From contig NC_057319.1 of the NCBI RefSeq assembly GCF_000687475.1, positions 3,710,001-3,774,000 of the forward strand: a stretch of DNA of 64,000 nucleotides. The letters are read 5' to 3'. The position numbers and the translations under genes are program-made. A model generated the notes under the pieces. That model saw nothing but the letters and a program-made list of their open reading frames with translations, ran no database searches and had not been told where the DNA came from. Source of the stretch: Ustilaginoidea virens. Lineage: Eukaryota > Ascomycota > Sordariomycetes > Hypocreales > Clavicipitaceae. The number at the start of each line of letters is the position of its first letter. Within the stretch, counting starts at the first letter, position 1. Positions 22,901-36,235 of this stretch are shown here, one piece after another.

Positions 22901-24365
22901 CGCTAATAACTACCTTTAGGATCCCCTAATTGTAGGATAGTAGTCTATTATAAAGGAGGGAAGCGTATTAGTATATAGATAAGGCATTTTTATAGGGTGC
23001 TATTATTAGCTATTTGCTAAATTTATCGACTATAACTAATATAGAGTTATTACTATTAAGGGAGGTTAGTAACGATAGCAAAAAATCGATAGAAATTATA
23101 TAATAAGGATAGGGTAGAAGTAGTAGGGGTTATAGATTGCTATATCGTTAATAATATCGAGGGTGGTAGATTTAGTAAAAAGGATAGCTTTAAAGGTAAT
23201 CTCTAAAATATTATAATCCCTTATAGATGCAAAACTATTAAACTACTTTATTTAACTTTAAGTAATCTAGATGGTTTCTATTATATATAGCGGTAAAGAC
23301 TTTAGTTATTATATTCTTAGGTATATATAATTTAGGCGGGCAGTCTAAGGATATTTTCTAGAGTAAATCGTTTATTTATTTAAAAGGAAGAAAGGCCTTA
23401 TCTTCTATAGGTAATTAATTATTACTATCGATTATAGATTTAATATATAATTATACCGGGTCTTTATTATATCCTTTCTATAAAAGTTTGCGAAATTCTA
23501 AAGAAATACTAATTAAGTTTATTATAGGCCTTTCGGTAGTAGCGATAATATTAAAGGGGATAGGTAATAGATAAGTAGGATTATATTAAATATTATAGGT
23601 AGAGGCAGTAGGGAAATCTATTTAGTACTTTAGTCGATTATTAGGAAGTTATTTAAATTGACTAAATACTATTAACTTATAAATCAGTAAGATAATCGGC
23701 AGACGATTTAATATATTAGAGATAAGGTAGTCTTTACCTAGTTTATAAATGGCTTTAATATTGAATTGGCTAATATATTCTAAAGTATAGATTATTTTCT
23801 TATTAATAGCATATCGGCTAAAAGTATTAGCTATATCGACCTATTGTATTAGGTTAACGATTAAGTAATAATTAGTAAAGTAAATAATAAGAGGCTTTTC
23901 GATCGCCTCGATCTAATATCTAGCCTTTCTTAGTATCTATATATATCTATAAATTTTAAGTTTAGTAGACTAGTATTTCTTTTTAATATCTGAAAGTATC
24001 CTTAAGAGGAAAGCTATTAGTTATATACTAGTGCGTAAGGGATATATAGTAATAATATTATCCGTTCTTAATTTAGGAATAGTATCGTCTTTAATATAAT
24101 AGACTATAACTCTAATTCCTTTTCCTAAGGTATTAAAGTCTATAAAAAGATGCCTAATAGGGGAAAATAAATAGAGGATCTTATTGTCTATAAGGGCCTT
24201 TTTAATTATATTAAATAAGTCAACTTCTGCTTTAGTAGGCAATAATACTCTAATACTAATAGCCTATTTTTTCTTTATTAGTTTTAAATTCTTAGGAGGG
24301 TTTTTCTTTAATTAAGCAAATCGTAAAAGATTAGTCTTATATTACTATAATAGTTCAATAATAGA
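19961..24365 (-). mobile_element. Outer gypsy internal segment: RNase H and integrase remnants
   Basis: On the minus strand, 24242-24021 reads as an RNase H-like segment (HLFIDFNTLGKGIRVIVYYI, resembling family FIDFDTSG.GIG). Around 22,400-22,200, GDK..LCLNKKGY and KFAGLFKVIKRISRSTYKLN resemble the integrase C-terminal region and chromodomain-like tail of gypsy elements. Many TAA/TAG stops and CpA loss show RIP decay. Confidence 0.75.
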
Positions 24366-24370
24366 TATAT

Positions 24371-24709
24371 TGTCGGAATCGCTGTCGCAAGGTGCCCAAT
24401 TGGGCACATTGCGACGGATGTGCCGCGTACACCTGATGCGCACGATGTGGCCACTTTGGCCCCTTTTGCCCCTTTACCCCTGAGCCCGGTAGGGCACGCG
24501 GGCAGCCCGGCCCGACTGCGCCGATGCACGTGACAGCGGCACGCACAAAAAGGCCACATCGTGTAATTACCCTCTTTTGCTTCCTTTCTTTCCTTTTAGA
24601 TATTCAGTCATTAGTAAAGTCAATAAATCCTTTACTTGGTGACCTTACGGTATATAATACTACGCGCGCGACCCTACGTACAACTGGGTACCCCAAGTTT
24701 ATATCAACA
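24371..24709 (+). repeat. Copia-A 5' LTR
   Basis: 339 bp. It differs from the 3' LTR at about eleven sites, all C/T or G/A. A near-perfect 32-bp palindrome centred on AATT (24384-24415) lies 13 bp from the tip. Confidence 0.94.
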
Positions 24710-25225
24710 CTGATCAGTGGTGATAGATACCACTCATAGGATAATATCCCGCAAAGACGGTTTCATTATAGATCAGTAAGATTACTCTCGAAGAGACGAT
24801 TTCCGTTGCAAATTATGCTAATTAGGAAGGCAGATAACCTATTCTGTTGAATGGTTACGCTGCCGACTAATTGGAAGAACGATATGGACCTCTTCCACCT
24901 TCGTTTATTACAAAAAAAGAAAACATACTGACTATTACGATCTTTAAAGATACCCTTAGTATTTAGGAGGCGGTTGACCCATTCCATTGAACGGTCACCT
25001 GCTTACTATAGGAGGCAAATAACCTATTCCATTAAACGGTTATCTTGCTAATTAACCCCTTCTTTTCTCTCTTTTACCCCTACCAGTAAAAGCCCTCTTA
25101 TATTCCTTATAATAACCTTGTAAGGCACGAATCTTGCACTCCTTATAAGATTGAATCTTGCACTCCTTGCAAGAGTGAATCTTGCACTTATTGCAATATA
25201 ATCCCCCCCCCCTCCTCTTAACACC

Positions 25226-28200
25226 ATGGCACGATTACGATCATTAATATCATAACCGGCACTGCCCGAAAGGTTATAGCGATTTGCCCCCTTACTCGAT
25301 GATAATTGGGCTACTACGATAGAGCCAATTACCCCTGATGCCACTACTATGGCATTATACAACCGCCTGGCCTTCCTAATCTATACCTATAAGAAAGACC
25401 GCATAATTGACGATGACCTATAGGAACTATTCTATGACGACTATAGTGAATGGGATGAATAACTATTTAACCGCGTTAATCCACTATTCCTACGCGAATT
25501 CCGTATATACCTACGGGACTACGGCGTATATGTCGGAGTATTAGGCTCTATAATAATACCTACCTTAATGGAATGCCTCTAATAATAATAGAACTTTAAA
25601 TAGCCTTAAGAAGAGATCGACCGTTAATTAGGGCATAAGATATTCCGGTTACGACTCAACCCTTATAAAGAAGCATTAGTACCTATCGGCAATTTCGATA
25701 AGGAAGTTATAGGCTCACGGAATTTATTATAAGCACCTACCACAGTAAGGCCCTCAAGAAGATCCTTATAAGCCTTAATAAGGGACTTTACAACACTAAT
25801 GGTGGCCCGATTACAGTCATAATAACCTATTATCCCCCCCTTAATATCGAAGAAGCCCCTTGCCCCTGCCCCTACCGAAGAAGAAAGGGGCCGGTCTTAA
25901 TAACCTAAAGGGAAGACGCCTATTTACAATAGGCCGCTATTCGAAACAGGGGAAAGCTCCCGGCATTATCAATAACAATATATAACGGCCGACGAAGACT
26001 ATAGCCCGACCGACTAAATATTACACCCTAGGGGTTATACCCCTAGCCGGGCTAGCTAAGGCGGCTATCTTAATGCCCCTCGAGGTTATAGCATGCCCAA
26101 TAGAGGTCGGGTTATAGGCCCCGATAATATGCTTCCTTCTATAGAGGACCCTAATAATACCCTCTAAGCTAACGCCGCCACCGCCTATAATACCAGATAT
26201 CGGGCCTAAACGCCTCATCCGATAATGCTAAAAATAAACACGGCACCTAGCCCTTCCCGTCAATATCGCCCTACCTAGGCCGATGAACGGACCATCTTAA
26301 TGGGAGGACCGGTAAACCTAGACCGACCTGAGTTATAGGATGACCCCGCAAGAAACCCCGCCAGCCTACCGCGAGGCAACCGATAAGCCGTTCTAGAATA
26401 CCCTTTAGAATACCCCTAAGAAGATTATACCCGATAAGGGTTCAATTAAGAAGATTATACCCGAACCAGGTATAATAATGTTTCTAAGAAGATATCTAAC
26501 CTCTTATGCAGCTATCATATAGAGGATAGATATAGCGGAAAGATGGATGACTTTATTATACCAAAAGTTATATCCTTTAAGAGCAAGTGCCGCCTATTAG
26601 GATTACCCGATAATACATTAGCTAGAGCCTTCTAAATCATACTTATTGGCGATGCTGAGACCTTTTACTTTGATAATATTAAACGTATTCGCGATACCCT
26701 TACTTTTGACAATATGGTCCGTAAAGTCAAAAGCTATTTCGAAAATGAGAGTATGGAGCAATTCTATTTGCACTATTAGAATAGAATAACGCTCCAATTA
26801 ACTATCGCGAAATATCCCGATAAGTTAAAGCTAGAATGCCTTAATATCCTATTGGAAGAACTTTAATGCCTATATTGTGGTCTTTTTCCCCCCTTTATAG
26901 CTAATATAGAGCTTTACCGATAAGTCCTTAATGCTGTAAGGGATACCCCTGAGTGTAGCCAGGCGCTATATCGATATGCCCTTATATTCGAAGGCCTCGC
27001 TGCTGACCTATAGCGATCCTTTTCTATCTATGAGACTACCTATATGACTTAATAGTATTATTTCCTTTAATAATAGCCTTAGTAATATTAGGATATTGAA
27101 GATGTTGATATCGCTGATAATATGGCGTTATTTATAGACCGTAGATACGGTTAATCCCACAACCGGTATTAACGCCCCTAACGATATGGACCCCCTTAAT
27201 GCCGCTTTAAATAATAGAATCGCACCCTTTTTGCTAGGCCCTGTTAAAGAAGATGCTTCGTTTGCAATAAAATAGGGTATTAGTTATCTAACTACTCTGC
27301 TAAAGAGTAATAAGAATTAAAGGACTAATAGATAAAGAACCGATCCCATTATATTGCCCCTGATGATAAGAAATTCTGTATCTTCTTATAGGAATATAAA
27401 GAGCCTAGCCCCTAAGGCTTCGAAGAAGAAGTAGAGGCTAACCTTAATGATATTATTAGTAATATCGAAGTAATAATAGCAGGGGATGTATAATAGAATA
27501 TAGAGAAGGCTGCCGCACCGCAAATTATAGCTACTTAGTATTTCCTAGCCCCTAGTAACGACCCGTCACTAATATTATCTATCGAGATATTATAAGCCCT
27601 ACAAGATGAATCGTGCTAATACGCTTTTTTATAGATTAACCCCTTCCGAATGCCTTTACTACTATAGGACTGTAATTCTGCCTTTCTAGAAGAAGAACGC
27701 TATAGTGATTATACCTTCCGCGGAATCCTATTAGATACCGGCGCTTCCGGCCTATTAATAATAGGCCTAGGTTAAGCAAAGGCCTTAATAAGGTTGATGA
27801 AAACCCTAACTATTAAGGCGACTGACAAAAAGCATATAGTGAACTTCAGCGCTGGCTCTACTATATCTTCTGGTATATTAAATATTCTAATGATATTCGG
27901 TAATATCCCCTTTTATATCCTTAATAGCAGTACCCCCTTCCTATATTCTATTACGGATATAGATAGGATAGGCGTAAAGCTTGATAATATTAACAACCTA
28001 TTAATCCAAGGGGATACTAAGGTCCCTATTATTAGGAAATAGGGACATTTATGGTGGACTCTTAATGCTATAGATACTATAGCCTTCTATTTATCGTTAT
28101 AGGAGATCCATTAATTATATCGTCGATTCGGGCACCCTTTTATTAATAGGCTTACTAAATTGCTTTAGCGGGCTGGTTATGATAATATTAACCACAATAT

Positions 28201-31084
28201 CATCGAAAGTATTACCTATATATGCTATTAATGCTAGATGAACGCAAAGGCACCTAGCCGATTTAAATTTATATTAAAGGATGACCGCTAATTTAACTAT
28301 AAGATAATCGTAGATATCTTTTATATTGATAATTGGCCGGTATTATATATTGTGGATGCCGCAATAAGCTTCTAGGCGGCTAGATTTCTTAATCTATAAA
28401 AGCAGAAGGCCTATGATGTTTGGAATGCCCTTAAGGAATATTAGATCGATATATATTTTGGCCCGCCGGATTGGATTATTTACGATGCCGGTCTAAATTT
28501 CGCCTCTACTGAATTCCGTTATAATGCCCGGCTTCTATCTATCAATATAGATGAAATTCCTATAGAAGCCTACAATAGTATTGGCAAGGTCGAAAGATAT
28601 TACGCCCCGTTATGCCGAGCCTATACTATTATTGATAATAAAGTAGGCGACCTAATAATAAAGGAATAGAAATTATAGCTTGCTGTAAAGGCTGTTAATG
28701 ATTCTGCTGGACCTAACGGTCTAGTGCTTATGTTATTAGTCTTTAGGGTATATCCTCGACTTACGGACGATTTACCCCCTAGCTTATTAGTATTATAATG
28801 CGCTTTGACGTTACGAAAGGCTACTGATGAAGCTAGGAAATGCCTCGCTAAGCGATAAGTTTACGATACCCTCGCCTAATGGAACGGCCTAGATATACGG
28901 CCTATCTACCGATTACCCCTATAGTTAGATATATAGGTATAGAGAGAAAAAGGTGGATGGCATAGGCTATACCGGCTAATTAGCCTCGATGGTGAGACCT
29001 GTATCGTATAGATGCCATATAGCCCGGTTAAGTTCTAATCTACGGTCGTTAAGCCATATAACCATAACCCCGACTGTGATATTAATCTTGGTATGGACGA
29101 TCCTAAAGATATTGTCTATACCGAAGGCCCGGCCCGCCCCGGTAGGCTAGAAGTCAGGATACCGGCTGCACCCGCACCCCTAGCCGCGATAATACCTATA
29201 GCCGAGATATTATCGACGATACCTATAGCCGCGATATTATTGATGACACCTGTAGCCGCGATATACCTATCGCCAGCTACTAGGTCTGATTAAGTCAGGC
29301 TGGTATTATTATCCTTACCGCTAGTACGTGTGATATCCGATGTTATAATTAATGAGGACTAAGAAGAAGCTCTTATTAACGCTATAGCTTTTGATACTAT
29401 TATTGATGCCTCTTTCCTGACCGCAAAAGAGTAAGCCGACCTATAGTTTGCTAGTTAATTACGCCGGGAAGGAAAGATTATAACCCTAGGAGACCCCTTT
29501 GAATAGTCTGACCGTATAGAGGTAGAAGCGTTATAGGCCCGTAATGTATTCCGATTTATTACCTTTGATATCGGTAAACATGGAGCCTAACGTCTGTTTA
29601 ACTTATATATGGTATAAGAGATTAAGGGTAAAGGTATAGATATACCGTATAAGAAGTTACGATTCGTTATATAAAGTTATAGTAATGATGAAAAGCAATT
29701 GATATTGACTTAGTCCCCTATAATCTAACAGGCTAGTTAACAGTTACTTATATTATTGGCCCTATTACTATAACGTTCTTACGGCTTATTTCTCTAGATA
29801 TGTGATATCATATAGGCTTACGTGCAGTTATCTACTACCCTTAATAGATCGATTATCGCTAAGCTACCTAAGCAGATAGCGTATTAATACCCTAATAATA
29901 CGATCATAGAAGTGGTAAAGCCACTATATGGAATAGCTAAGGCAGGCACCTACTGGTGGGCGATATACTTCCGGCATTATCGCGAGAAGTTGGGCATAAC
30001 TATATCCACCTATGACCCCTGTTTGCTGATATCTACTGGCGATACTAATAATACTGACGTTCCTAACCGTACTAGCGATACCGACCGTACTGACGATACT
30101 GATATTCCTGACCGTACTAGCGATACTATATGCTTCGGCATTATAGGTATGTAGACTAATAATACCCTCGGTTTAAGCGATAATGCCTTCTTCTAATGGG
30201 AAGAATTAGAGCTTACTAAGGCAGGCTTTAATGCTAAGCCTAAGACGAGGCTATTACTAACCGTGCCCCTGATATTTAACGGATATGTGCTGACGGTTAC
30301 TACCGACGGCATAATGATGTTATGCCAGAAAGGTTAAAGTATAAAGATTACAACCATCGATAAGAATACGCCTACGGCCTAGCGTAATTATATCGAGTAA
30401 TACGCTCGCGGTGCTTATATAGTTACGGTCTGCCAGCCCGAGGCGTCTTTTAACCTATCTATCGTAGCATAATACTAGCAACCTAACTCTAACGATATCG
30501 CGAGGTTAAATAAGCGCCTTTAATGGTAGTGTAATAACCAGGATCGTGGCTTGCGGTATATTAATCTGGCCCTTACTATAGCTAAGCTTTTTGTATTTAT
30601 TAATGGATCCTTTGCTAATAATAAAGATTTGAGCTCTTAGATTGGATATATTATTGTGCTAGGGAATAAAGAAGAGGATAACCCTATAGATAATGCTTTT
30701 CTACTGATTGGTAATATCGTCACTTATAGCTCTACAAAAAGTAAGCGTGTAATGCGTAGTGTACTCGCTTCGGAGCTATATAGTATAGTACAAGGGGTCG
30801 ATATCGCATATGCAATAAGCACGACCCTTAATATAATTACCAGCAGGCTGGGACTACTAAAGATTCCTATGGTGGTATGTATAGATTCTTTTTCGTTATA
30901 CGAATGCCTTATTAAGCTAGGTATTACGAAAGAGAAGAGGCTTATAATAGATATTATAGCCTTGCGATAGTTATACGAGTGCTGGGAAATCTATAAGATT
31001 CGCTAGATTAATAGGAATAATAACCTCGCCGATATAATAACTAAGGGAACGCTAAATAAAGCCTTTAAGACCTTCGTCGACTAA
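25226..31084 (+). pseudogene. Copia-A gag-pol polyprotein, inactivated by nonsense changes only
   Basis: From the ATG at 25226 (MARLRSLIS) to a TAA at 31082 the coding sense stays in one frame, about 1,953 codons. Gag runs to about 27,500. The pre-integrase motif FGHPFINRL is near 28,120, integrase VDIFYIDNWPVLYIVDAA and WIIYDAGLNFASTEFR near 28,310-28,520, RT KPLYGIAKAGTYWWA near 29,920, and RNase H SVLASELYSIVQGVDIAYA near 30,760. In the stretches I read every interruption is TAA or TAG, in many places where family members have Gln or Trp. CAA/CAG to TAA/TAG and TGG to TAG are the changes RIP makes at CpA/TpG. I saw no frameshift. Confidence 0.85.
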
Positions 31085-31424
31085 AATAGGGCTGTTATAT
31101 GTATAGAAGGGTGGGTAAAGAGGCCGGTTAATATCTGACTGAATTTGGAAGGTATTGGTGATATTATGGGTGGCAAGTGTATGGATTTTCCTATGTTCAA
31201 TATTGTGTATAATGCTGCTTTTACTGCGTTTACTGCTGCCCCTTTTTGCCCCTTTATTTTAGCTGCGATATTCAATATACCGGCTGTACGGTATGAGGCC
31301 GCGCGGCGCGATAGCGTTATCGGCGGCATAACCTGCCGAGACCGCGCCGCACTTTTCTTTCTATGTGTGCGCCTTATATCCTAGCGATTCCGATGTTTGC
31401 TTCTATAAAAAGAGAAGCTGCCAG

Positions 31425-31763
31425 TGTCGGAATCGCTGTCGCAAGGTGCCTAATTGGGCATATTGCGATGGATGTGCCGCGCATATCCGATGCGCACGAT
31501 GTGGCCACTTTGGCCCCTTTTGCCCCTTTACCCCTGAGCCCGGTAGGGCACGCGGGCAGCCCGGCCCGACTGCGCCGATGCACGTGACAGCGGCACGCAC
31601 AAAAAGGCCACATCGTGTAATTACCCTCTTTTGCTTCCTTTCTTTCCTTTTAGATATTCAGTCATTAGTAAAGTCAATAAATCCTTTACTTGGTGACCTC
31701 ACGGTATATGATACCACGCGCGCGACCCTACGTACAACTGGGTACCCCGAGTTTATATCAACA
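31425..31763 (+). repeat. Copia-A 3' LTR
   Basis: 339 bp, same length as the 5' LTR, followed by the TATAT target duplication. Its palindrome (31438-31469) has been partly broken by C-to-T changes. Confidence 0.94.
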
Positions 31764-31768
31764 TATAT

Positions 31769-34749
31769 AACCTAGTATATTATATTAAAGTGATCCTATA
31801 AAGCCTAAAAGATACTTAAGGGCATATAGCGTTTTAGGGAATTATAGATTTCTAATTATTGCGAGTTTTTATTCGGTAGTGGCTATACCGAGTAAGTCGA
31901 TAAGCTTACTTAATACTACTACTTTAGGGAAAGCGATAAATATCTTAGCTAGGCTAATAGAGATATTATTTTTTAAAAGTCGAGTAAATAAGTCAACTAG
32001 GTCGAATATATATTATTAAAACGAAGAGGAGGCAATAATGATATTATCGTAATATATATCGGCGTTTAATCCCCTTAGGATATTATTTATCCTATGCTAT
32101 ATATAGGCATTAGAATTTTTATAGCCTAGAATAGGGATATAAAAGGTATATTAACTATTATAGGTTATAATAGTAAATGCCTATCTAGAGTCTGGGTAAA
32201 TAAGCTATTAGTAGTAGAAACTTATAGTATCGATAACGGTTATATAAGTAGTATTAGCTAGCTTTATAATAATATCTTCCTGTTTTTTTATTAGGTAAGT
32301 ATTAAGTATTATTATTAAATTGAGTCTTTAGATATCGACTATTATATAACCTTTTCTTTTATTAGTTATACCCTATTAAATAATAAAAACTAGGAATATA
32401 AATAGGATATAAGAGGTAGTATAATATACTTTATTCTTTACGATTAGATTATATATAGTATCTTTAATTATTTTATAATTATTGGAGCTAATTAAGTAAA
32501 CTTTATATTTCTTAGGTATTATATCCTCCTATCTAGGTTTTATTTGGATATATATCTACTCTTCTAGTAGGATATAGGTAAAACCTTTATTTTTAAATAA
32601 GTCGGTAAACTTATTAATAAGTTTTTAGAGTTAATTAAGTTCTTCTAGGTTGCCTAAATCGTAGATATTAACGCCTATAGAGTAAATATAGGTTAATATA
32701 GCATTAGCGGCTATATATTCTAGTATAAGCATTCTAACCTTAGGGTTATAAGTTAAAATAGTAGCTAAATCGGCTGCTTCTATAGAATTCGTATAATCAA
32801 TAAGAAAGGCTTAGGTATAATAATTTATAGGGTATATCTATCCTATAAGTTGATTTTTGCGTATTAGAATACATTATAGGGAGGTATTATAGATAATAAT
32901 ATATACTATTTTATAATTAACTATAGAAGCGAATTATTATAGATTTAGAGTAATAGTTAGCTTAAAGATTATTTAGTAATCTTTTAGGACTCTTATATTA
33001 ATTAGTATTAGCGTATATAAGTATAGAGGGACAACTATAATACTAGATGCCTTAACTAGGTAGATAGCAGGAGGTGATTAATACTAGGCAGATATTAGGA
33101 TATATATATCCTCGCACTTAGTGAGGATAGTATATCCTTTATTATTAATAATATCGATTTATTCAGGACTAAGGTAGTCTATACCGATTAATATATTAGC
33201 TTAGAGTAAGTCGATAATTGCTATTTTGCGGGTAAATATAGTAATAGCTAAATTACTATCTAGTTTCTTACCTAAGAAGTTCAATATTAGTACTATATAT
33301 CTATCTATAATATATTTATCTAAACCGATACTGCTAATAGTAATTAGCTAAGCTTAAGTTCTAATTTAATTATTAGGGAAGTTTTTTATAAGCTAGATAG
33401 AATCGATAAGACTAATAGAGTATCCTATATTAGTATATATATCGAACTGGTTATAAGGATTATTAAGGTTAGGAGAAATCTAAAATCTTAAGTAGGTTTA
33501 AGACCTAAAAGTAAATCTAAGGCTTATATCCCTTTATATATCAATAGAAGAGTAAATTACTAGGATATCTATATAATTAATATTAATTAGGTTAGGTTAA
33601 AAAGATTTTATATAAATAGTATAATTAGATGCTTCTGCTTTATAAGTAGTCTAATCTATTTAATATAAGGGGGGGATAGGGTGATATAGCCGATTTATTA
33701 GGGAGTAGCTTACCATTATATAAGTATAAAAGGCAGAATTATTATATATAAGGTCGATAGGGCAAATAAGAGAGTTTTTATTATCTTTATAGTTAAAGCT
33801 ATACTCGTTAACTAAATATTTAAATAGTATATTACGAGAAGTAAATATTATATAGCATATTCGATAGGCAGATTGTATTCCCTAAGTAAAATAGGGTTAA
33901 GTTATTACGATAAATTATGCGTCCTAAATATCGGTAGTTAGGGGAGGCAAGTCTACCTATAATTCCTACTAGGTAATATTAATTTAATCTTTATTTAGAT
34001 ATAGTTGCTTATTAAGAGGGAGAGGCTCCTTAAGTTTAATAAGGTTATCCTTATTAAGTTCTTCCTTATTAATATAATAGGCGATAGCTCTCTATAGTCA
34101 ATACTATTAATTATTATTAAATCTATTTTGCCTATATTAGTTGTTTTGCCTATATTAGTTGAATCGTAGAGGGTTATTTAGACTTATAAATGGCTAGCGC
34201 CTATTAGGTTAATTCGGCTGCTAGTTAGGATTACCTAGCGCTAATAGTCTAGCTATAGAAGCAGGTAGAGGTAATAAGGTTAATAAGCCTACTACTATTA
34301 AGGGGCATATAGTTAGCGGTACGGCTTTTAGTAATTATTATTATACTACTGCGGGAAAAACCTAGGTTAAATAGATCGGAGGGGTTATTATCTAGCAGAA
34401 TATAGGGTAAGTTATTAAAAGCATTAAGTTACTACAGTTTAAAAGATAAAATACTTTCTAGCTAATTACTAGATTATAGGTTCCTTATTTTAGATAGAAA
34501 TAAAGAACTTATTAATAGATATATAGGCATCTAGAGGGTCTAATAAGGCCTAAATAGATGCTTTAAAGCCTAAGTAGACTATCTAAAGCTAAGAGAGCAT
34601 ATTATACTTAATTGCTTAAGTATTATAGAGAAGATTATATATAAAAGAGGTAAGGTCTTCTCTTATTATATATTTATAGAAGAAATAGTAAGCTTTTTTA
34701 ATATAAGTTAATACCTTCTATTAGGGTTCTTTAAAACGTTTAGTAAATA
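31769..34749 (-). mobile_element. Outer gypsy internal segment: reverse transcriptase and upstream region
   Basis: On the minus strand, about 32,300-31,770 reads as gypsy RT: TVIDTISFYY (family ..FYYQW), FYIPILGYKNSNAY, NNILRGL, then IYYDNIII at about 32,040-32,060, where the catalytic YxDD has become YxDN. It continues through ATTE*KLAIIRNL*FPKTL. Copia-A interrupts the frame just after this. The upstream part (32,300-34,749) should hold protease and gag sequence, but I could not recognise motifs. Confidence 0.75.
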
Positions 34750-34754
34750 TATAA

Positions 34755-35493
34755 TGTTAAAATCCTATAGTAGCCTACTAGGCTGCTGGCCTAATGCCCT
34801 ACTGGCTTACTGACCTTCTAGTCCTTATACCGCCTCTTGGACTTACGGTAGTCTTACCAACCTTAGGCCTTTGCCTTTTACCTTAGGATTTTCAGTGGAT
34901 TATTTACTGTATATTAAGTAAGGTAGGCCTTATTAAAAAAGGTGTGGTATTGCTAAATTAGCGTGGTGGGCCTACTAGTGTGGTGGCGGCCTACTAGTGT
35001 GGTGGCTAGTCCACTAGTGTGGTGGGTAGTCACTAGCGTGGTGGTTAGTCACTAGCGTGGTGGCTAATTACTAGTGCGGTGGTTAGGGTGGTTGGAAAGG
35101 CTGGATATAGTAGGGCTGCTGACGTATTATATACGTGGCATAGCGAGTATTACGGGGAGCTTTCTTACTGGCTACCTTGGATGCCTGGGCCCACCCCTCC
35201 TTCGTGTATATATAGGATAGCTTTTCCCTTTCTTTCTAGATAGTAGAAGGGCAGCACAATCGAGTCTGTTAATGCACTATATGCCTCTTAACTTCCACCT
35301 TCCCTGCGTTTCTGGTTATCTTATATTTGCCTTGCCTTTACACTTGCCCTGCTTTATAGCACTTGTATAGTCTTAGGACTTAGTGAAAAATCTAGTATTT
35401 ATACTAAGATTAGTTCACAGGTCGCAGACAGTCTTGTGCCATCTAGCTAGCTAGTAAGGCTTTGCTTTTATAGTGACCTTGAGAATTGCAATA
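34755..35493 (+). repeat. Copia-B 5' LTR
   Basis: 739 bp. It differs from the 3' LTR at about four positions, each the T or A member of a CpA-to-TpA or TpG-to-TpA pair. It contains a tandem array of CTAGTGTGGTGG-like units at about 34,967-35,085. Confidence 0.94.
34967..35085 (+). repeat. GTGGTGG tandem array inside the copia-B LTR
   Basis: Six or seven units of roughly 18-19 bp around ACTAGTGTGGTGG / CACTAGCGTGGTGG. The same array is in the 3' LTR at about 39,497-39,615. The region keeps many CpA/TpG pairs, unlike the surrounding gypsy DNA. Confidence 0.85.
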
Positions 35494-35906
35494 GGTTATA
35501 AGCCTGGGTTTTACTTCTTTGTTTTTACCCTACCTCTTTTGTGTTCACCCCTTAGTCTCTCTTGCTTATTAGTACTACTAATATAGCTATCCTTTAGTAT
35601 CCTTGGCTTACTTTTATTACCTTTGGCTTACCCTTTGTTACCTACAGCATTACCCTACGGCAATCAACGGTATACCCCTACGGCAACTTACGGCGTAACC
35701 TCACGGCATTTTTAGCGTAACCTTACGTTATTTTCGGAGTAACCTACGGTACCTACGGATTTTATAGTGTGATATCTATCACACTATACCACTGTATAAC
35801 ATCTTTACACCTAGTGCACGACACCTACTGCACTATACGGCACCTATTATACTCTTCTACTTATAGCACTTTTGGTACGGCACTTATGGCACCTTTTATA
35901 TTATGG

Positions 35907-35980
35907 CACCTATAGCACCTATGGCACCTACGGCACCTACGGCACCTACGGCACCTACGGCACCTACGGCACTTACGGCA
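35907..35980 (+). repeat. CTACGGCAC tandem repeat in the copia-B leader
   Basis: About eight 9-bp units of CTACGGCAC-type sequence between the 5' LTR and the polyprotein start. Looser GGCACCTA/TACGGC copies spread over 35,640-36,070. Confidence 0.88.
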
Positions 35981-36235
35981 CCTTTATATTACGGCACCAC
36001 ATAAGCACCTTATATACTAACGCTATATTCTGGACTTGCACAACGCCTACGGCATCTATGCTTTTATACTGAGACCTACCGCTATATTCTGCGGTTACCT
36101 TTTATAGTAGGCTACTAGCCACTATATTTACTAGCTGTCCAGCTAGTTACTCGATTATTTTGCCAGCTATTTAGCTGGTTATTCATCTATTCCTACAGCT
36201 ATTGGCACCATTTTTAACGACTTTTAACCACTATA

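Larger units (their letters stand above)
24371..31763 (+). mobile_element. Copia-A: Ty1/copia LTR retrotransposon inserted in the gypsy RT region
   Basis: 7,393 bp with 339-bp LTRs starting TGTCGG and ending CAACA, flanked by TATAT at 24366-24370 and 31764-31768. Domain order gag, pre-integrase, integrase, RT, RNase H marks it as copia. A purine stretch AAAAAGAGAAG lies near the 3' LTR. Nonsense-riddled. Confidence 0.92.
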
